64,000 nucleotides of DNA from Leptobrachium leishanense. Lineage: Eukaryota; Chordata; Amphibia; Anura; Megophryidae. The notes under the pieces were generated by a model that worked only from the letters and a program-made list of their open reading frames with translations, was not told the DNA's origin and ran no database searches. The first letter of the stretch is position 1. Each line of letters starts with the position of its first letter. The DNA lies in assembly GCA_009667805.1 (NCBI GenBank), contig CM019063.1, positions 352,804,942 through 352,868,941 of the forward strand, read 5' to 3'. Below are positions 1-12,425 of the stretch, one piece after another. The position numbers were made by a program, and so were the translations under genes.

Positions 1-3000
1 TGGCCCGCTCGTACTGCCCCCACTCTCATTGCCCCCAGCCTGCTTGTACTGCCCTCGCTCTCATTGCCCCCCGGCCAGCTCGTACTGCCCCCGGCCCGCT
101 TGTACTGCCCCCACTCTCATTGCCCCCGGCCCGCTCGTACTGCCTTCGGCCCGCTTGTACTGCCCCGGCCCGCTTATACTGCCCCCCAGCCCGCTCGTAG
201 TGCCCCCGGCCCGCTCGTACTGCCCCCACTCTTATTGCCCTGGCCTGCTTGTACTGCTTCCGGCCTGATCGTACTGCCCCCACTCTCATTGCACCCAGCC
301 CGCTCGTACTGCCCCGCTCTCATTGCTTTGGCCCGCTCGTGCCCCCGGCCCGCTCATACTGCCCCCGGCCTACTCGTAATGCCCCACTCATTGCCCCCGG
401 CCCGCTCGTACTTCCCCCGCTCTTATTGCCCCCGGCCCGCTCGTACTTCCCCCGCTCTTATTGCCCCCAGCCCGCTCGTACTGCCCCCGCTCTCATTGCC
501 CCCGGCCTGCTCGTACTGCCCCACTCTCATTGCCCCGGCCCGCTCGTACTGCCCCTGGCCCTATTGTACTGCCCCCGGCCCACTCGTACTGCCCTTCCTG
601 CTCTCAATTGCCCCGCCCGCTCGGCTCCGCCCGTCCTCGACCTCCGGCCTCATTGCCCCCGGCCCGCTCGTGCTGCCCCCGCTCTCATTGCCCCCTGGCC
701 CGCTCGTACTGCCCCGCTCTCATTGCCCCCAGCCTGCCCGCTCGTACTGCCCCTGGCCCGCTCGTACTGCCCCTGGCCCGCTCGTACTGCCCCTGGCCCG
801 CTCGTACTGCCCCTGGCCCGCTCGTACTGCCCCTGGCCCGCTCGTACTGCCCCTGGCCCGCTCGTACTGCCCCCGCTCGTACTGCCCCCGCTCGTACTGC
901 CCCCACGCTCGTACTGCCCCCGCTCGTACTGCCGCTCGTACTGCCCCCGCTCGTACTGCCCCCGCTCGTACTGCCCCCGGCCCACTCGTACTGCCCCCGC
1001 TCTCAATTACGCTCGGCCCGTTTAGTACTGCCCCCGGCCCGTTGGCGCTGCCCCCGGCCCGTTGGCGCTGCCCCCGGCCCGTTGGTACTGCCCCGGCCCG
1101 CTCGTACTGCCCCTGGCCCGCTCGTCGTACTGCCCCCACTCTCATTGCCCCCAGCCTGCTTGTACTGCCCTCGCTCTCATTGCCCGTCCGGCCAGCTCGT
1201 ACTGCCCCCGGCCCGCTTGTACTGCCCCCACTCTCATTGCCCCGGCCCGCTTGTACTGCCCCCACTCTCATTGCCCCCCCCGGCCCGCTCGTACTGCCTT
1301 CGGCCCGCTTGTACTGCCCCGGCCCGCTTATACTGCCCCCAGCCGCTCGTTAGTGCCCCCGGCCCGCTCGTACTGCCCCACACTCTTATTGCCTGGCCTG
1401 CTTGTACTGCTTCCGGCCTGATCGTACTGCCCCCACTCTCCATTGCACCCAGCCCGCTCGTACTGCCCCGCTCTCATTGCTTTGGCCCGTTCTCGTGCCC
1501 CCGGCCCACTCATACTGCCCCCGGCCTACTCGTAATGCCCCACTCATTGCCCCCGGCCCGCTCGTACTTCCCCCGCTCTTATTGCCCCCGGCCCGCGCTC
1601 GTACTTTCCCCGCTCTTATTGCCCCCAGCCCGCTCGTACTGCCCCCGCTCTCATTGCCCCCGGCCTGCCCTACTGCTTCCGCTCTCATTGCCCCGGCCCG
1701 CTCGTACTGCCCCCGGCCCTCTTGTACTGCCCCCTCTCTCATTGCCCCTGACCCGCTCGTACTGCCCCCGGCCTGCTCGTACTGCCCCCGGCCTGCTCGT
1801 ACTGCCCCCGGCCTGCTCGTACTGCCCCCGGCCTGCTCGTACTGCCCCCGGCCTGCTCGTACTGCCCCCGGCCTGCTCGTACTGCCCCCGGCCTGCTCGT
1901 ACTGCCCCCGGCCTGCTCGTACTGCCCCCGGCCTGCTCGTACTGCCCCCGGCCTGCTCGTACTGCCCCCGCCTGCTCGTACTGCCCCCGCCTGCTCGTAC
2001 TGCCCCCGGCCTGCTTTCGTACTGCCCCCGGCCTGCTCGTACTGCCCCCGGCCTGCTCGTACTGCCCCGCCCCTCGTACTGCCCCTGCTCTCATTGCCCC
2101 CGGCCCACTCGTACTGCCCCCGCTCTCATTGCCCCCGGCCACTCGTACTGCCCCGCTCTCATTGCCCACGGCCCGCTCGTACTGCCCCTGCTCTCATTGC
2201 CCCCGGCCCGCTCGTACTGCCCCTGCTCTCATTGCCCCCGGCCCGTTGTACTGCCCCCCTGCTCTCATTGCCCCCGCCCACTCGTACTGCCCCCGCTCTC
2301 ATTGCCCCCGGCCCGCTTCGTACTGCCTCCGCTCTCATTGCCCCCGGCCGCTCGTACTGCCTCCGCTCTCATTGCCCCCGGCCTGCTCGTACTGCCCCCG
2401 GCCCGCCCGACGGCCCGCTCGTACTGCTGCCCTTGGCCCGCTCATACTGCCCCCGGCCGCCTGCTCGTACTGCCCACGCTCTCATTGCCCCGTCTCGCTC
2501 GTACTGTCCCTGCTCTCATTGCCCCTGGCCTGCTCGTACTGCCCCCGCTCTCAATTCCCCCGGCCCACTCGTACTGCCCTCGGCCCGCTCGTACTGCCCC
2601 CACTCTCATTGCCCCCGGCCTGCTCGTACTGCCCCCGGCCGCTCGACGGCCCGCTCGTTACTGCCCATTGGCCCGCTCATACTGCCCCCGGCCTGCTCGT
2701 ACTGACCAACGCTCTCATTGCCCCGTCTCGCTCGTACTGTCCCTGCTCTCATTGCCCCTGGCCTGCTCGTACTGCCCCCGCTCTCAATTCCCCCGGCCCA
2801 CTCGTACTGCCCCGGCCCGCTCATACTGCCCCCGCTCTCATTGCCCTGCCCTGCTCGTACTGCCCCTGCTCTCATTGCCCCTGGCCCGCTCGTACTGCCG
2901 CGTTCCCATTGCCCCTGGCTTGCTTGTATTGCCCCCGGTCCTCTCGTACAGCCCCCACTCGTACTGCCCCCGGCTCGCTCTGTACTGCCCCCGGCTCGCT

Positions 3001-6000
3001 TGTACTGCCCCGGCCCGCTTGTACTGCCCCCGGCCCGCTTGTACTGCCCCCGGCCCCCTTGTACTGCCCCGGCCCACTTGTACTGCCCCAGGCCCGCTCG
3101 TACTGTCCCCGGCCCGCTAATACTGCCCCGCTCTCATTGCCCCCGGCCCGCTCGTACTGCCCCCGCTCTCATTGCCCCCGGCCCGCTCGTACTGCCCCCG
3201 CTCTCATTGTCCCCGGCCCGCTTGTACTGCCCCCGCTCTCATTGTCCCCGGCCCGCTCGTACTGCCCCCGCTCTCATTGCCCCCGGCCCACTCATACTGC
3301 CCCGGCCCTCTCGTACTGCCCCCGCTGTCATTGCCCACAGCCTGCTCATACTGCCCCCACTCTCATTGCCCCCGGCCTGCTCGTACTACCCCTGGCCTGC
3401 TCGTACTGGCCCTGCTCTCATTGCCCCCGGCTCGCTTGTACTGCCCCTGCTCTCATTGCCCCCGGCCCGCTCGTACTGCCCCGGCCCTCTCGTACTGCCC
3501 CCTCTCTCATTGCCCCCGGCCTGCTCGTACTGCCCCCTCTCTCATTGCCCACGGCCCGCTCGTACTGCCCCCTGCCCGCTCGTAATGCCCCGCTCTCATT
3601 GCCCCGGCCTGCTCGTAATGCCCCGCTCTCATTGCCCCGGCCCGCTCATATTGCCCCTGCTCTCATTGCCCCGGCCCGCTCGTACTGCCCCCACTCTCAT
3701 AGCCCCCGGCCCACAAGTACTGCCCCCAGCCCGCTCATACTGCCCCCGCTCTCATTGCCCCCGGCCCTCTCGTACTGCCCCCACTCTCATTGCCCCCGGC
3801 CCGCTCGTATTGCCCCCGGCTCGCTCGTACTGCCCCGCTCTCATTGCGCCCGGCCTGCTAGTACTGCCCCGCTCTCATTGCCCCGCTCTCATTGCCCCCG
3901 GCCCGCTCTTACTGCCTCCGCTCTCATTATCCCCGGCCCGCTCGTACTGCACCCGGCCCTCTTCTACTTCCACCACTCTCATTGCCCCCGGCACGGTCGT
4001 ACTGCTCCCGGCCCGCTCGTACTGCTCCCGGCCCGCTCGTACTGCTCCCGGCCCGCTCGTACTGCTCCCGGCCCGCTCGTACTGCTCCGGCCCGCTCGTA
4101 CTGCTCCCGGCCGCTCGTACTGCTCCCGGCCCGCTCGTACTGCTCCCGGCCCGCTCGTACTGCTCCCGGCCTGCTCGTACTGCTCCCGGCCTGCTCGTAC
4201 TGCCCCGGCCCGCTCGTTATGCTCCCGGCCGCTCGTACTGCTCCCGCCCGCTCGTATTGCCCCCGCTTGTATGCCCCCGCTCGTACTGCCCCGTTCCACT
4301 TGTACTGCCCCCGGTCCGCTCGTACTGCCCCCGGTCTGCTCGTACTGCCCCCGGTCTGCTCGTACTGCCCCCGGCCCGCTCGTACTGCCCCGGCCCGCTC
4401 GTACTGCCCCCGGCCCGCTCGTACTGCCCCCGGCCCGCTCGTACTGCCCCCGGCCCGCTCGTACTGCCCCCGCCCGCTCGTACTGCCCCCGGCCCGCTCG
4501 TACTGCCGCCAGCTCCCTTGTACTGCCCCCGGCTCACTCGTACTGCCCCCGGCCTGCTCGTACTGCGCCCACTCTCATTGCCCCTGGCCCACTCGTACTG
4601 CCCCCCCACTCTCATTGCCCCTGGCCTGCTCGTACTTCCCCTGGCCTGCTCGTACTTCCCCTGGCCTGCTCGTACTGCCCCCGGCCTGCTCGTACTGGCC
4701 CTGCTCTCATTGCCCCCGGCTCGCTCGTACTGCCTCCACTCTCATTGCCCCCGGCCCGCTCGTACTGCCCCTGCTCTCTTTGCCCCGGCCCGCTCGTACT
4801 GCCCCCGCTCTCATTGCCACCGGCCCTCTCGTACTGCCCCCGCTCTCATTGCCCCCGGCCCTCTCGTACTGCCCCCGCTCTCATTGCCCCCGGCCCTCTC
4901 GTACTGCCCCCGCTCTCATTGCCCCCGGCCCGCTCGTACTGGCCCCGCTCTCATTGCCCCTGGCCCGCTCGTACTGCTTCCGCTCTCATTGCCCCCGGCC
5001 CGCTCCTACTGCTTCCGCTCTCATTGCCCCCGGCCCGCTCGTACTGCCCCGGCCCTCTTGTACTGCCCCCTCTCTCATTGCCCCCGACCCGCTCGTACTG
5101 CCCCCGGCCTGCTCGTACTGCCCCCGGCCTGCTCGTACTGCCCCCGGCCTGCTCGTACTGCCCCCGGCTGCTCGTACTGCCCCCGGCCTGCTCGTACTGC
5201 CCCCGGCCTGCTCGTACTGCCCCCGGCCTGCTCGTACTGCCCCCGGCCTGCTCGTACTGCCCCCGGCCTGCTCGTACTGCCCCCGGCCTGCTCGTACTGC
5301 CCCCGGCCTGCTCGTACTGCCCCCGGCCTGCTCGTACTGCCCCCGGCCCGCTCGTACTGCCCCCGCTCTCATTGCCCCCGGCCCACTCATACTGCCCCGG
5401 CCCACTCGTACTGCCCCCGCTCTCATTGCCCCCGGCCCGCTCGTAATGCCCTGCTCTCATTGCCCCCGGCCCGCTCGTACTGCCCCTGCTCTCATTGCCC
5501 CCGGCCCGCTCGTACTGCCCCCGCTCTCATTGCCCCGCCCACTCGTACTGCCCCCGCTCTCATTGCCCCCGGCCCACTCGTACTGCCCCCGCTCTCATTG
5601 CCCCCGGCCCGCTCGTACTGCCTCCGCTCTCATTGCCCCCGGCACGCTCGTACTGCTTCCGCTCTCATTGCCCCCGGCCTGCTCGTACTGCCCCCGGCCC
5701 GCTCGACGGCCCGCTCGTACTGCCCTTGGCCCGCTCATACTGCCCCCGGCCTGCTCGTACTGCCCACGCTCTCATTGCCCCGTCTCGCTCGTACTGTCCC
5801 TGCTCTCATTGCCCCTGGCCTGCTCGTACTGCCCCCGCTCTCAATTCCCCCGGCCCACTCGTACTGCCCTCGGCCCGCTCGTACTGCCCCCGCTCTCATT
5901 GCCCTGCCCTGCTCGTACTGCCCCTGCTCTCATTGCCCCTGGCCCGCTCGTACTGCCCCGTTCCCATTGCCCCTGGCTTGCTTGTATTGCCCCCGGTCCT

Positions 6001-8471
6001 CTCGTACAGCCCCCACTCGTACTGCCCCCGGCTCGCTTGTACTGCCCCCGGCTCGCTTGTACTGCCCCCGGCCCGCTTGTACTGCCCCGGCCCGCTTGTA
6101 CTGCCCCCGGCCCGCTTGTACTGCCCCCGGCCCGCTTGTACTGCCCCCGGCCCCCTTGTACTGCCCCGCCCGCTTGTACTGCCCCAGGCCCGCTCGTACT
6201 GTCCCCGGCCCGCTAATACTGCCCGCTCTCATTGCCCCGGCCCGCTCGTACTGCCCCCGCTCTCATTGCCCCCGGCCCGCTCGTACTGCCCCGCTCTCAT
6301 TGCCCCCGGCCCGCTCGTACTGCCCCCGCTCTCATTGTCCCCGGCCCGCTCGTACTGCCCCCGCTCTCATTGTCCCCGGCCCGCTCGTACTGCCCCCGCT
6401 CTCATTGCCCCCGGCCCACTCATACTGCCCCCGGCCCTCTCGTACTGCCCCCACTGTCATTGGCCACAGCCTGCTCATACTGCCCCCACTCTCATTGCCC
6501 CCGGCCTGCTCGTACTACCCCTGGCCTGCTCGTACTGCCCCCGGACTGCTCGTACTGGCCCTGCTCTCATTGCCCCCGGCTCGCTTGTACTGCCCCTGCT
6601 CTCATTGCCCCCGGCCCGCTCGTACTGCCCCCGCTCTCATTGCCTCCGGCCCTCTCGTACTGCCCCCTCTCTCATTGCCCCCTGCTCCTGCTCGTACTGC
6701 CCCACTCTCATTGCCCACGGCCCGCTCGTACTGCCCCCTGCCCGCTCGTAATGCCCCGCTCTCATTGCCCCCGGCCTGCTCGTAATGCCCCGCTCTCATT
6801 GCCCCGGCCCGCTCGTATTGCCCCCGCTCTCATTGCCCCCGGCCCGCTCGTACTGCCCCCACTCTCATAGCCCCCGGCCCACAAGTACTGCCCCCAGCCC
6901 GCTCATACTGCCCCCGCTCTCATTGCCCCCGGCCCTCTCGTACTGCCCCACTCTCATTGCCCCCGGCCCGCTCGTATTGCCCCCGGCTCGCTCGTACTGC
7001 CCCGCTCTCATTGCGCCCGGCCTGCTAGTACTGCCCCGCTCTCATTGCCCCGCTCTCATTGCCCCCGGCCCGCTCTTACTGCCTCCGCTCTCATTGCCCC
7101 CGGCCCGCTCGTACTGCCCCCGGCCCTCTTCTACTGCCCCCACTCTCATTGCCCCCGGCCCGCTCGTACTGCTCCCGGCCCGCTCGTACTGCTCCCGGCC
7201 CGCTCGTACTGCTCCCGGCCCGCTCGTACTGCTCCCGGCCCGCTCGTACTGCTCCCGGCCCGCTCGTACTGCTCCCGGCCCGCTCGTACTGCTCCCGGCC
7301 CGCTCGTACTGCTCCCGGCCCGCTCGTACTGCTCCCGGCCCGCTCGTACTGCTCCCGGCCCGCTCGTACTGCTCCCGGCCCGCTCGTACTGCTCCCGGCC
7401 CGCTCGTACTGCTCCCGGCCCGCTCGTACTGCTCGCCGGCCGCTCGTACTGCTCCCGGCCCGCTCGTACTGCTCCCGGCCCGCTCGTACTGCTCCCGGCC
7501 CGCTCGTCCTGCTCCCGGCCGCTCGTACTGCTCCCGGCCCGCTCGTACTGCTCCCGGCCCGCTCGTACTGCTCCCGGCCAGCTCCTATTGCCCCCGCTTG
7601 TACTGCCCCGGCCAGCTCGTATTGCCCCCGCTTGTACTGCCCCCGCTCGTACTGCCCCCGGTCCGCTCGTACTGCCCCCGGTCTGCTCGTACTGCCCCCG
7701 GTCCGCTCGTACTGCCCCCGGTCCGCTCGTACTGCCCCCGGCCCGCTCGTACTGCCCCCGGTCCGCTCGTACTGCCCCCGGTCCGCTCGTACTGCCCCCG
7801 GTCCGCTCGTACTGCCCCCGGTCCGCTCGTACTGCCCCCGGTCCGCTCGTACTGCCCCCGGTCCGCTCGTACTGCCCCCGGTCCGCTCGTACTGCCCCCA
7901 GCCTGCTCGTACTGCCCCCAGCCCGCTTGTACTGCCCCCGCTCTCATTGCCCTCGGCCTGCTCGTACTGCCACCGGCTCAATCGTACTGCCCGTACCTCC
8001 CCCGGCCCGCTCGTACTGCCCCTGCTCTCATTGCCCCCAGCTCACTCGTATTGCCCCAGCTCGCTTGTACTGTCCCCGCTCTCATTGCCCCCGGCCCGCT
8101 TGTACTGCCGCCAGCTCACTCGTACTGCCCCCGGCCTGCTCGTACTGCCACCGCTCTCATTGCCCCCGGCCCGCTCGTACTGCTGCCGCTCTCATTTCCC
8201 CTGGCCTGCTAGTACTTCCCCCACTTTCATTGCCCCAGCCCTCTCGTACTGCCCCCGGCCCGCTCGTACTGCCACCGCTCTCATTATCCCCGGCCTGCTC
8301 GTACTGCTGCCGCTCTCATTGCCCCTGGCCCGCTCATACTGCCCCCGCTCTCATTGCCCCCGGCCTGCTCGTACTGCCCCTGCTCTCATTGCCCCCGGCC
8401 TGCTCATACTGCCCCCACTCTCATTGCCCCTGGCCCACTCGTACTGCCCCCGGCCTGCTCGTACTACCCCC
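1..8471. repeat. GC-rich 20-bp minisatellite array
   Basis: The whole stretch is built from variants of CTCGTACTGCCCCCGGCCCG (20 bp) alternating with a sister half-unit in which CTCGTACTGCC becomes CTCTCATTGCC. Subfamilies cluster: CCTGG-spaced units near 740-870, GGCCTG units near 1750-2060 and 5090-5340, CTCCCGG units near 4000-4250 and 7160-7570, and GGTCCG units near 7660-7890. Clustering of variants points to local amplification by unequal exchange or slippage. Because the repeat has no stop codon in several frames, it produces very long open frames on both strands; these have repeat composition only and are not genes. The left end of the array lies outside the window. Confidence 0.95.
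1690..7600. repeat. Higher-order duplication (~3.2-3.3 kb) in the minisatellite
   Basis: Distinctive variant runs recur in the same order about 3.2-3.3 kb apart. A GACCCG unit followed by a GGCCTG run occurs at 1749 and 5085. A CGACGGCCCG variant occurs at about 2405 and 5704. The CCCTGCCCGCTCGTAATG variant occurs near 3567 and 6733. The start of the CTCCCGG run occurs near 4000 and 7165. A second duplication, offset about 1.1 kb, links the first 600 bases with about 1120-1740. Exact borders need a dot plot. Confidence 0.65.
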
Positions 8472-8608
8472 AGGTTTCAACATTGGATCCTACTAGGTTC
8501 CTGAAGTTATTAAGAGACATAATCCCGGGCTGCTATAATCACCTATAGAGAATTTACCATATATAAAATACAATAGAAAAGAAGAGGGGGTGAAGCGCCC
8601 ACCGGAAT
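8472..8608 (-). repeat. PLE1 inverted arm, left copy
   Basis: The reverse complement of these 137 bases matches 8956-9092 almost perfectly; one mismatch is visible in the GAAGAG(G/A)GGGTG segment. It is a truncated, inverted copy of the PLE1 5' region and includes the complement of the ORF1 start codon. Confidence 0.9.
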
Positions 8609-8895
8609 ATAAAGTCCCTGCTCGCCTTATTCCTGGGAGCCGGTTGTGGGCTCCACAGAATGTGAGTTGATAATTGATGTACAATACTCTCACTGTGGGT
8701 ACTGTCCTACTGCGCAATTTTGGTCCTCTGTTTTTGTGTTTTCTCCTTACAGTACATACTCCATCGATACTGCTTTGAGAAGATCTCCTCTTAAAAGATA
8801 ACAACTTCAGTTTATGGACATATTGAGTATCTACCCCACTGTCTTTTTTGGACTTCGGTCTCTTTAAGCGCTGTGTTGTTATTCTATCTACGAAA
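8607..8895 (+). repeat. PLE1 terminal direct repeat (pLTR-like), upstream copy
   Basis: These 289 bases, from ATATAAAGTCCCTGC to TCTATCTACGAAA, recur at 14045-14333 in the same orientation with very few changes (for example AACAACTTC against AACGACTTC). Direct repeats flanking the unit are the pseudo-LTRs known from Penelope-like elements. Confidence 0.9.
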
Positions 8896-8955
8896 TTGCC
8901 ACTCGGGTATTTAGAGAAACCCCCTACACAGCATTCAGCGAGTGGGATAGATACC

Positions 8956-9092
8956 ATTCCGGTGGGCGCTTCACCCTCTCTTCTTTTCTATTGTATTTTA
9001 TATATGGTAAATTCTCTATAGGTGATTATAGCAGCCCGGGATTATGTCTCTTAATAACTTCAGGAACCTAGTAGGATCCAATGTTGAAACCT
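8956..9092 (+). repeat. PLE1 inverted arm, right copy
   Basis: Forward partner of the inverted arm at 8472-8608. It carries the ORF1 ATG at 9044, so the ORF1 5' leader and first codons are part of the palindrome. The loop between the arms (8609-8955) is mostly the direct terminal repeat. Confidence 0.9.
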
Positions 9093-10168
9093 ATTTTGGT
9101 AATAGTCATTTAGAGATAGTGGAGTCGATCAATACAGATGACATTAAAGAACCCTTGATTGAATACGAGAAATGTTTAGTCAAAGAAATTAAAATCAAGT
9201 TAGAAATAGCCACCTTGGAGAAATATAAGAAAGAAGGTATCACACCCAGGGGACTAAGGTTCCAAAAGACACCAACCTCAGATAAAGAGGATGGTGATTT
9301 TGTTTCGGGATGGAATAAGTTACTAGAGGGCTTCGCGGTCAGTATGATGGACTATATAATAATAAAAAGAAAAGAAAAGTTACCTAAAATAAATATAGAG
9401 ATTGAAAAACTCTCCATCGTAATAGAAAAGGAGAAAACTAGGGATGAGGTAACCGCTATCTCTAAAATTCTTGAGGAGAAATTGCAGAAAATAGAAACAG
9501 ATGTATTATCCACTAAAAAAAGGAAATATGAAAGGGATGTCGAAGATTACAGAAAAGGTAACATTCATAAGGGGTATGAAACGGGTAACTATAGACCACC
9601 CCCCTCCCATTCAAACCATATGAATTCATATAAATCAAGAACGTGGGAGAGAAGATATCCAGAACCGTATCATAGAGGACCCCGTTATTCAAATTATTCC
9701 CAAACTAACACATCTAATTATCATGGGAATAATAGATTTTGGAATAAATATACGGAGGGTCCCAGACGGAGAGGAGATTATCCATCTTATCAGTCCCACA
9801 ACCCAAATATGACTCCTTTGGGGAATAAACAACATCACTCCACGACTACCAGGAATTCTGGTAGAAGTGTAGGAAATTTATAGAAATGATTTCCATGAAA
9901 ATATTAAAAACCCTATTCCCCTCTCTAATAGATTTCAAGCCTTAGCTACTGGCCAGGAGGAACGGGATTTTTTATGGAATCCACCCAGAGAGAGGGAGAG
10001 ACCTCAAAATCCAAGGGAGGGGGAGTCAAGGGAGAGGGAGAGAAACCTAAGTCTAAGGGATGGAAATTTAAGATTAAGGGAAAACGACAGAAAAAGAAGG
10101 TGGGAAAGATCAGACGAGGAAATAGGGCAGGAAGAAAGATACAACAAAGAGAAAAGAGAAAGACGATA
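9044..10168 (+). pseudogene. PLE1 ORF1, accessory protein (frameshifted near its end)
   Basis: From ATG 9044 the frame runs 279 codons to a stop at 9881-9883. Residues 1-180 are charged and likely coiled coil, and share a PRGLRF...LEGF block with PLE2 ORF1. Residues 180-279 are basic and rich in Arg, Tyr and Asn, as in a nucleic-acid-binding tail. A one-base shift near 9860-9870 would reopen a frame to about 10168, ending in Arg/Glu-rich sequence like the PLE2 ORF1 C-terminus. The ancestral ORF1 therefore probably overlapped ORF2, as in PLE2. The function is not established; a Gag-like RNA-binding role is an inference from composition and position only. Confidence 0.7.
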
Positions 10169-12425
10169 AATTTGGAAGGAATCTTTAACCTAAGTGACAA
10201 AATACTCCCTAAACCTGAGATTAAAGTACTCCAGAAAGGCCTAAAATTTGCCCCTACCAACAGAATGGACAAATTCTATGTTTTTGTTAATCTACAGAAA
10301 TTTAAAAGAAATCTTTGTCTGAAAAAGTTCTTTATGAAAACTCCCTTAGAAAACCATCTAATGGATAACAAATTCATCCATACCTCCTTGAAACCCAAAT
10401 CCACGTTTTTTCCGCGTAACTATATCTCAGAGGAGATGAAGGTTTTTGAAACCTTAGTTATGACAGATCTGGAGAAATTTGGCAATAAGAAAATTAAATA
10501 TAATTTATCTAAAGAAGAGAACGATGCTATGAGGGCCTTAGAACAAGATGATAGTATCGTAATAAAGCCTGCGGATAAGGGGGGAGGTGTGGTGATTCTA
10601 TCTAAAGAGAAATACGTTTCGGAGGTTAATAAGATACTTAAGGATGGTGTAACATACCAAGTAATAAAAGGGGATCCAACTAATGAGATTAAAATAAAAC
10701 TAAAGACACTATTGGATGAAGGAAAAGAAAAATCTATTATAACTGATAAGGAATATAAATTTCTCCAGAATCTGTATCCAAAGATCCCTTCTTTTTATAT
10801 ACTACCAAAAATTCATAAAAATCCAATCGACCCCCCCAGGGCGACCCATCGTTTCAGGAATTAACTCGATCACTAGCAACCTATCAGAATATGTCGACCA
10901 GATCCTCCAACCCATTGTTAAAAATATAGTCTCCTACACTAAGGACTCCATAGACATATTGCAAAGATTGAAAGAGGTCCAGTGGAAGGATGAGTATTTT
11001 ATAGTGACATGCGATGTAAATTCGTTATATAGTAATATTCCTCATGGAAAAGGAATGGAAGTGGTCAAGGACCAATTAACTATATCTAGAAGTTTGGAAA
11101 AAGAACAGATAGATTTTGTAATGGATGGGATACAGTTCATATTGAATAACAATTACTTTCAATTTGATGGAGAGTTTTATATCCAGACGAGAGGGACAGC
11201 TATGGGTACTCGGTTTGCGCCCAGTTACGCGAACCTTTATATGGCAGGCTGGGAAACAAGTTTTGTCTACGGTTCGCGTGACTGGGCGCATGATAGAGTC
11301 CCATTTTATAGGAGATACATAGACGATCTACTATTCATATGGAAGGGGGAGGAGGTTGAATTGTTGGATTTTTTGACGAGTCTGGATAATGAAGAATGGG
11401 GCATAAAACTTGAGAAAAAGTGGAGTAGAGAGAGAATCTCTTTTCTTGACTTGGAGATCTATGTGAAAGATGGAATCTTAGAAACTAAAACCTATTTCAA
11501 AGATGTAGACACAAACACATATATCGACAAGACAAGTTGTCACAATATGATATGGTTGAAAGGAATCCCAAAGGGACAGTTTACTAGGTTACGCAGGAAC
11601 TGTTCAGATAATGTGATTTTCGAAGAACAGGCTGAAATTCTGAAACGAGAGTTTATTGATAAAGGCTATGATGAAATTGAATTGGAAGGGTTAATAAGAG
11701 ACTTGAAGGTGGTGGATCAAAATAGCCTTATACAATATAAAACCAGGAAAGAAGCGATGACAGGAGTCCCTTTTCTCTGTGATTTCAATGAAAATAGTGT
11801 TTTAATCAAAAAGGTTTTTAGAAAGCATTGGCATTTTTTAAAGAGAGATAAGGACCTCCATTCGATTATAGGGGATAAACCCAAAATTATTTTTCGAGGA
11901 GCAAATAACATAAAAAAGAGACTGGTTAAGAGCAAATTCATTGATAAAAAAATAGTTAATCATTTTCATGTAAAAGGATGCTGTGGCCAATGTCTGGCCT
12001 GTAGGTCTACAGGGAATAAAAAGCGATATAACGAGAGCTTTATGAATAAAAAAACAGGGAAAACGGTCAAGATTAAGAAAATCCTGACCTGCTATTCTAA
12101 AAACGTCCTGTATCTTTTGGAGTGCCCATGTGGACTCCAATATGTGGGCCGTACAAGCCGAGCCCTGAATGTGAGAATTTCTGAGCACGTCAGGAATATT
12201 AATAAGCAATATGAGAAACATTCTGTATCTCAACATTTTAAATTATTTCATAACGGATGCGCAAAAGGCCTTAAATTCTCTGCTGTGAAAAAAGTGAGAT
12301 GTATTAATAGGGGAATGAGCGAAACTACTGCCTTGGGGAGAGAGGAGATGAAATTAATTTTTGATCTTGGCACTTTAATACCGGGAGGTTTGAATAATGA
12401 TTTCGAACTGGTCCATTTCCTTTAA
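9974..12425 (+). pseudogene. PLE1 ORF2, reverse transcriptase plus GIY-YIG endonuclease (one frameshift)
   Basis: The two parts are 9974-10864 and 10959-12425 and belong to one protein of about 815 residues. Visible RT blocks are IKPADKGGG, LPKIHKNP, CDVNSLYSNIP (motif A), RGTAMGTRFAPSYANL (motif B) and RRYIDDLLF (motif C, YIDD). They are followed by a Cys-rich CCGQCLAC linker and a GIY-YIG domain with CPCGLQYVGRT and ISEHVR. The frame breaks in an eight-C run near 10830-10838, just before the GRPIVSG block; removing one C restores the frame. All catalytic motifs otherwise look intact, so the break is recent or a sequence error. The product would copy the element RNA and cut target DNA. Confidence 0.93.

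Noticed and set aside
461..5446. A 1,661-codon open frame and other very long frames (for example 2718-6785 and several on the minus strand)
   Set aside because: They translate the 20-bp minisatellite; composition is purely periodic (Pro/Ala/Leu/Tyr-Cys), frames exist on both strands, and there is no independent start context or conserved domain.
1..8471. CRISPR-like array
   Set aside because: Units are contiguous without unique spacers, have variable sequence and sit in vertebrate-type transposon DNA.
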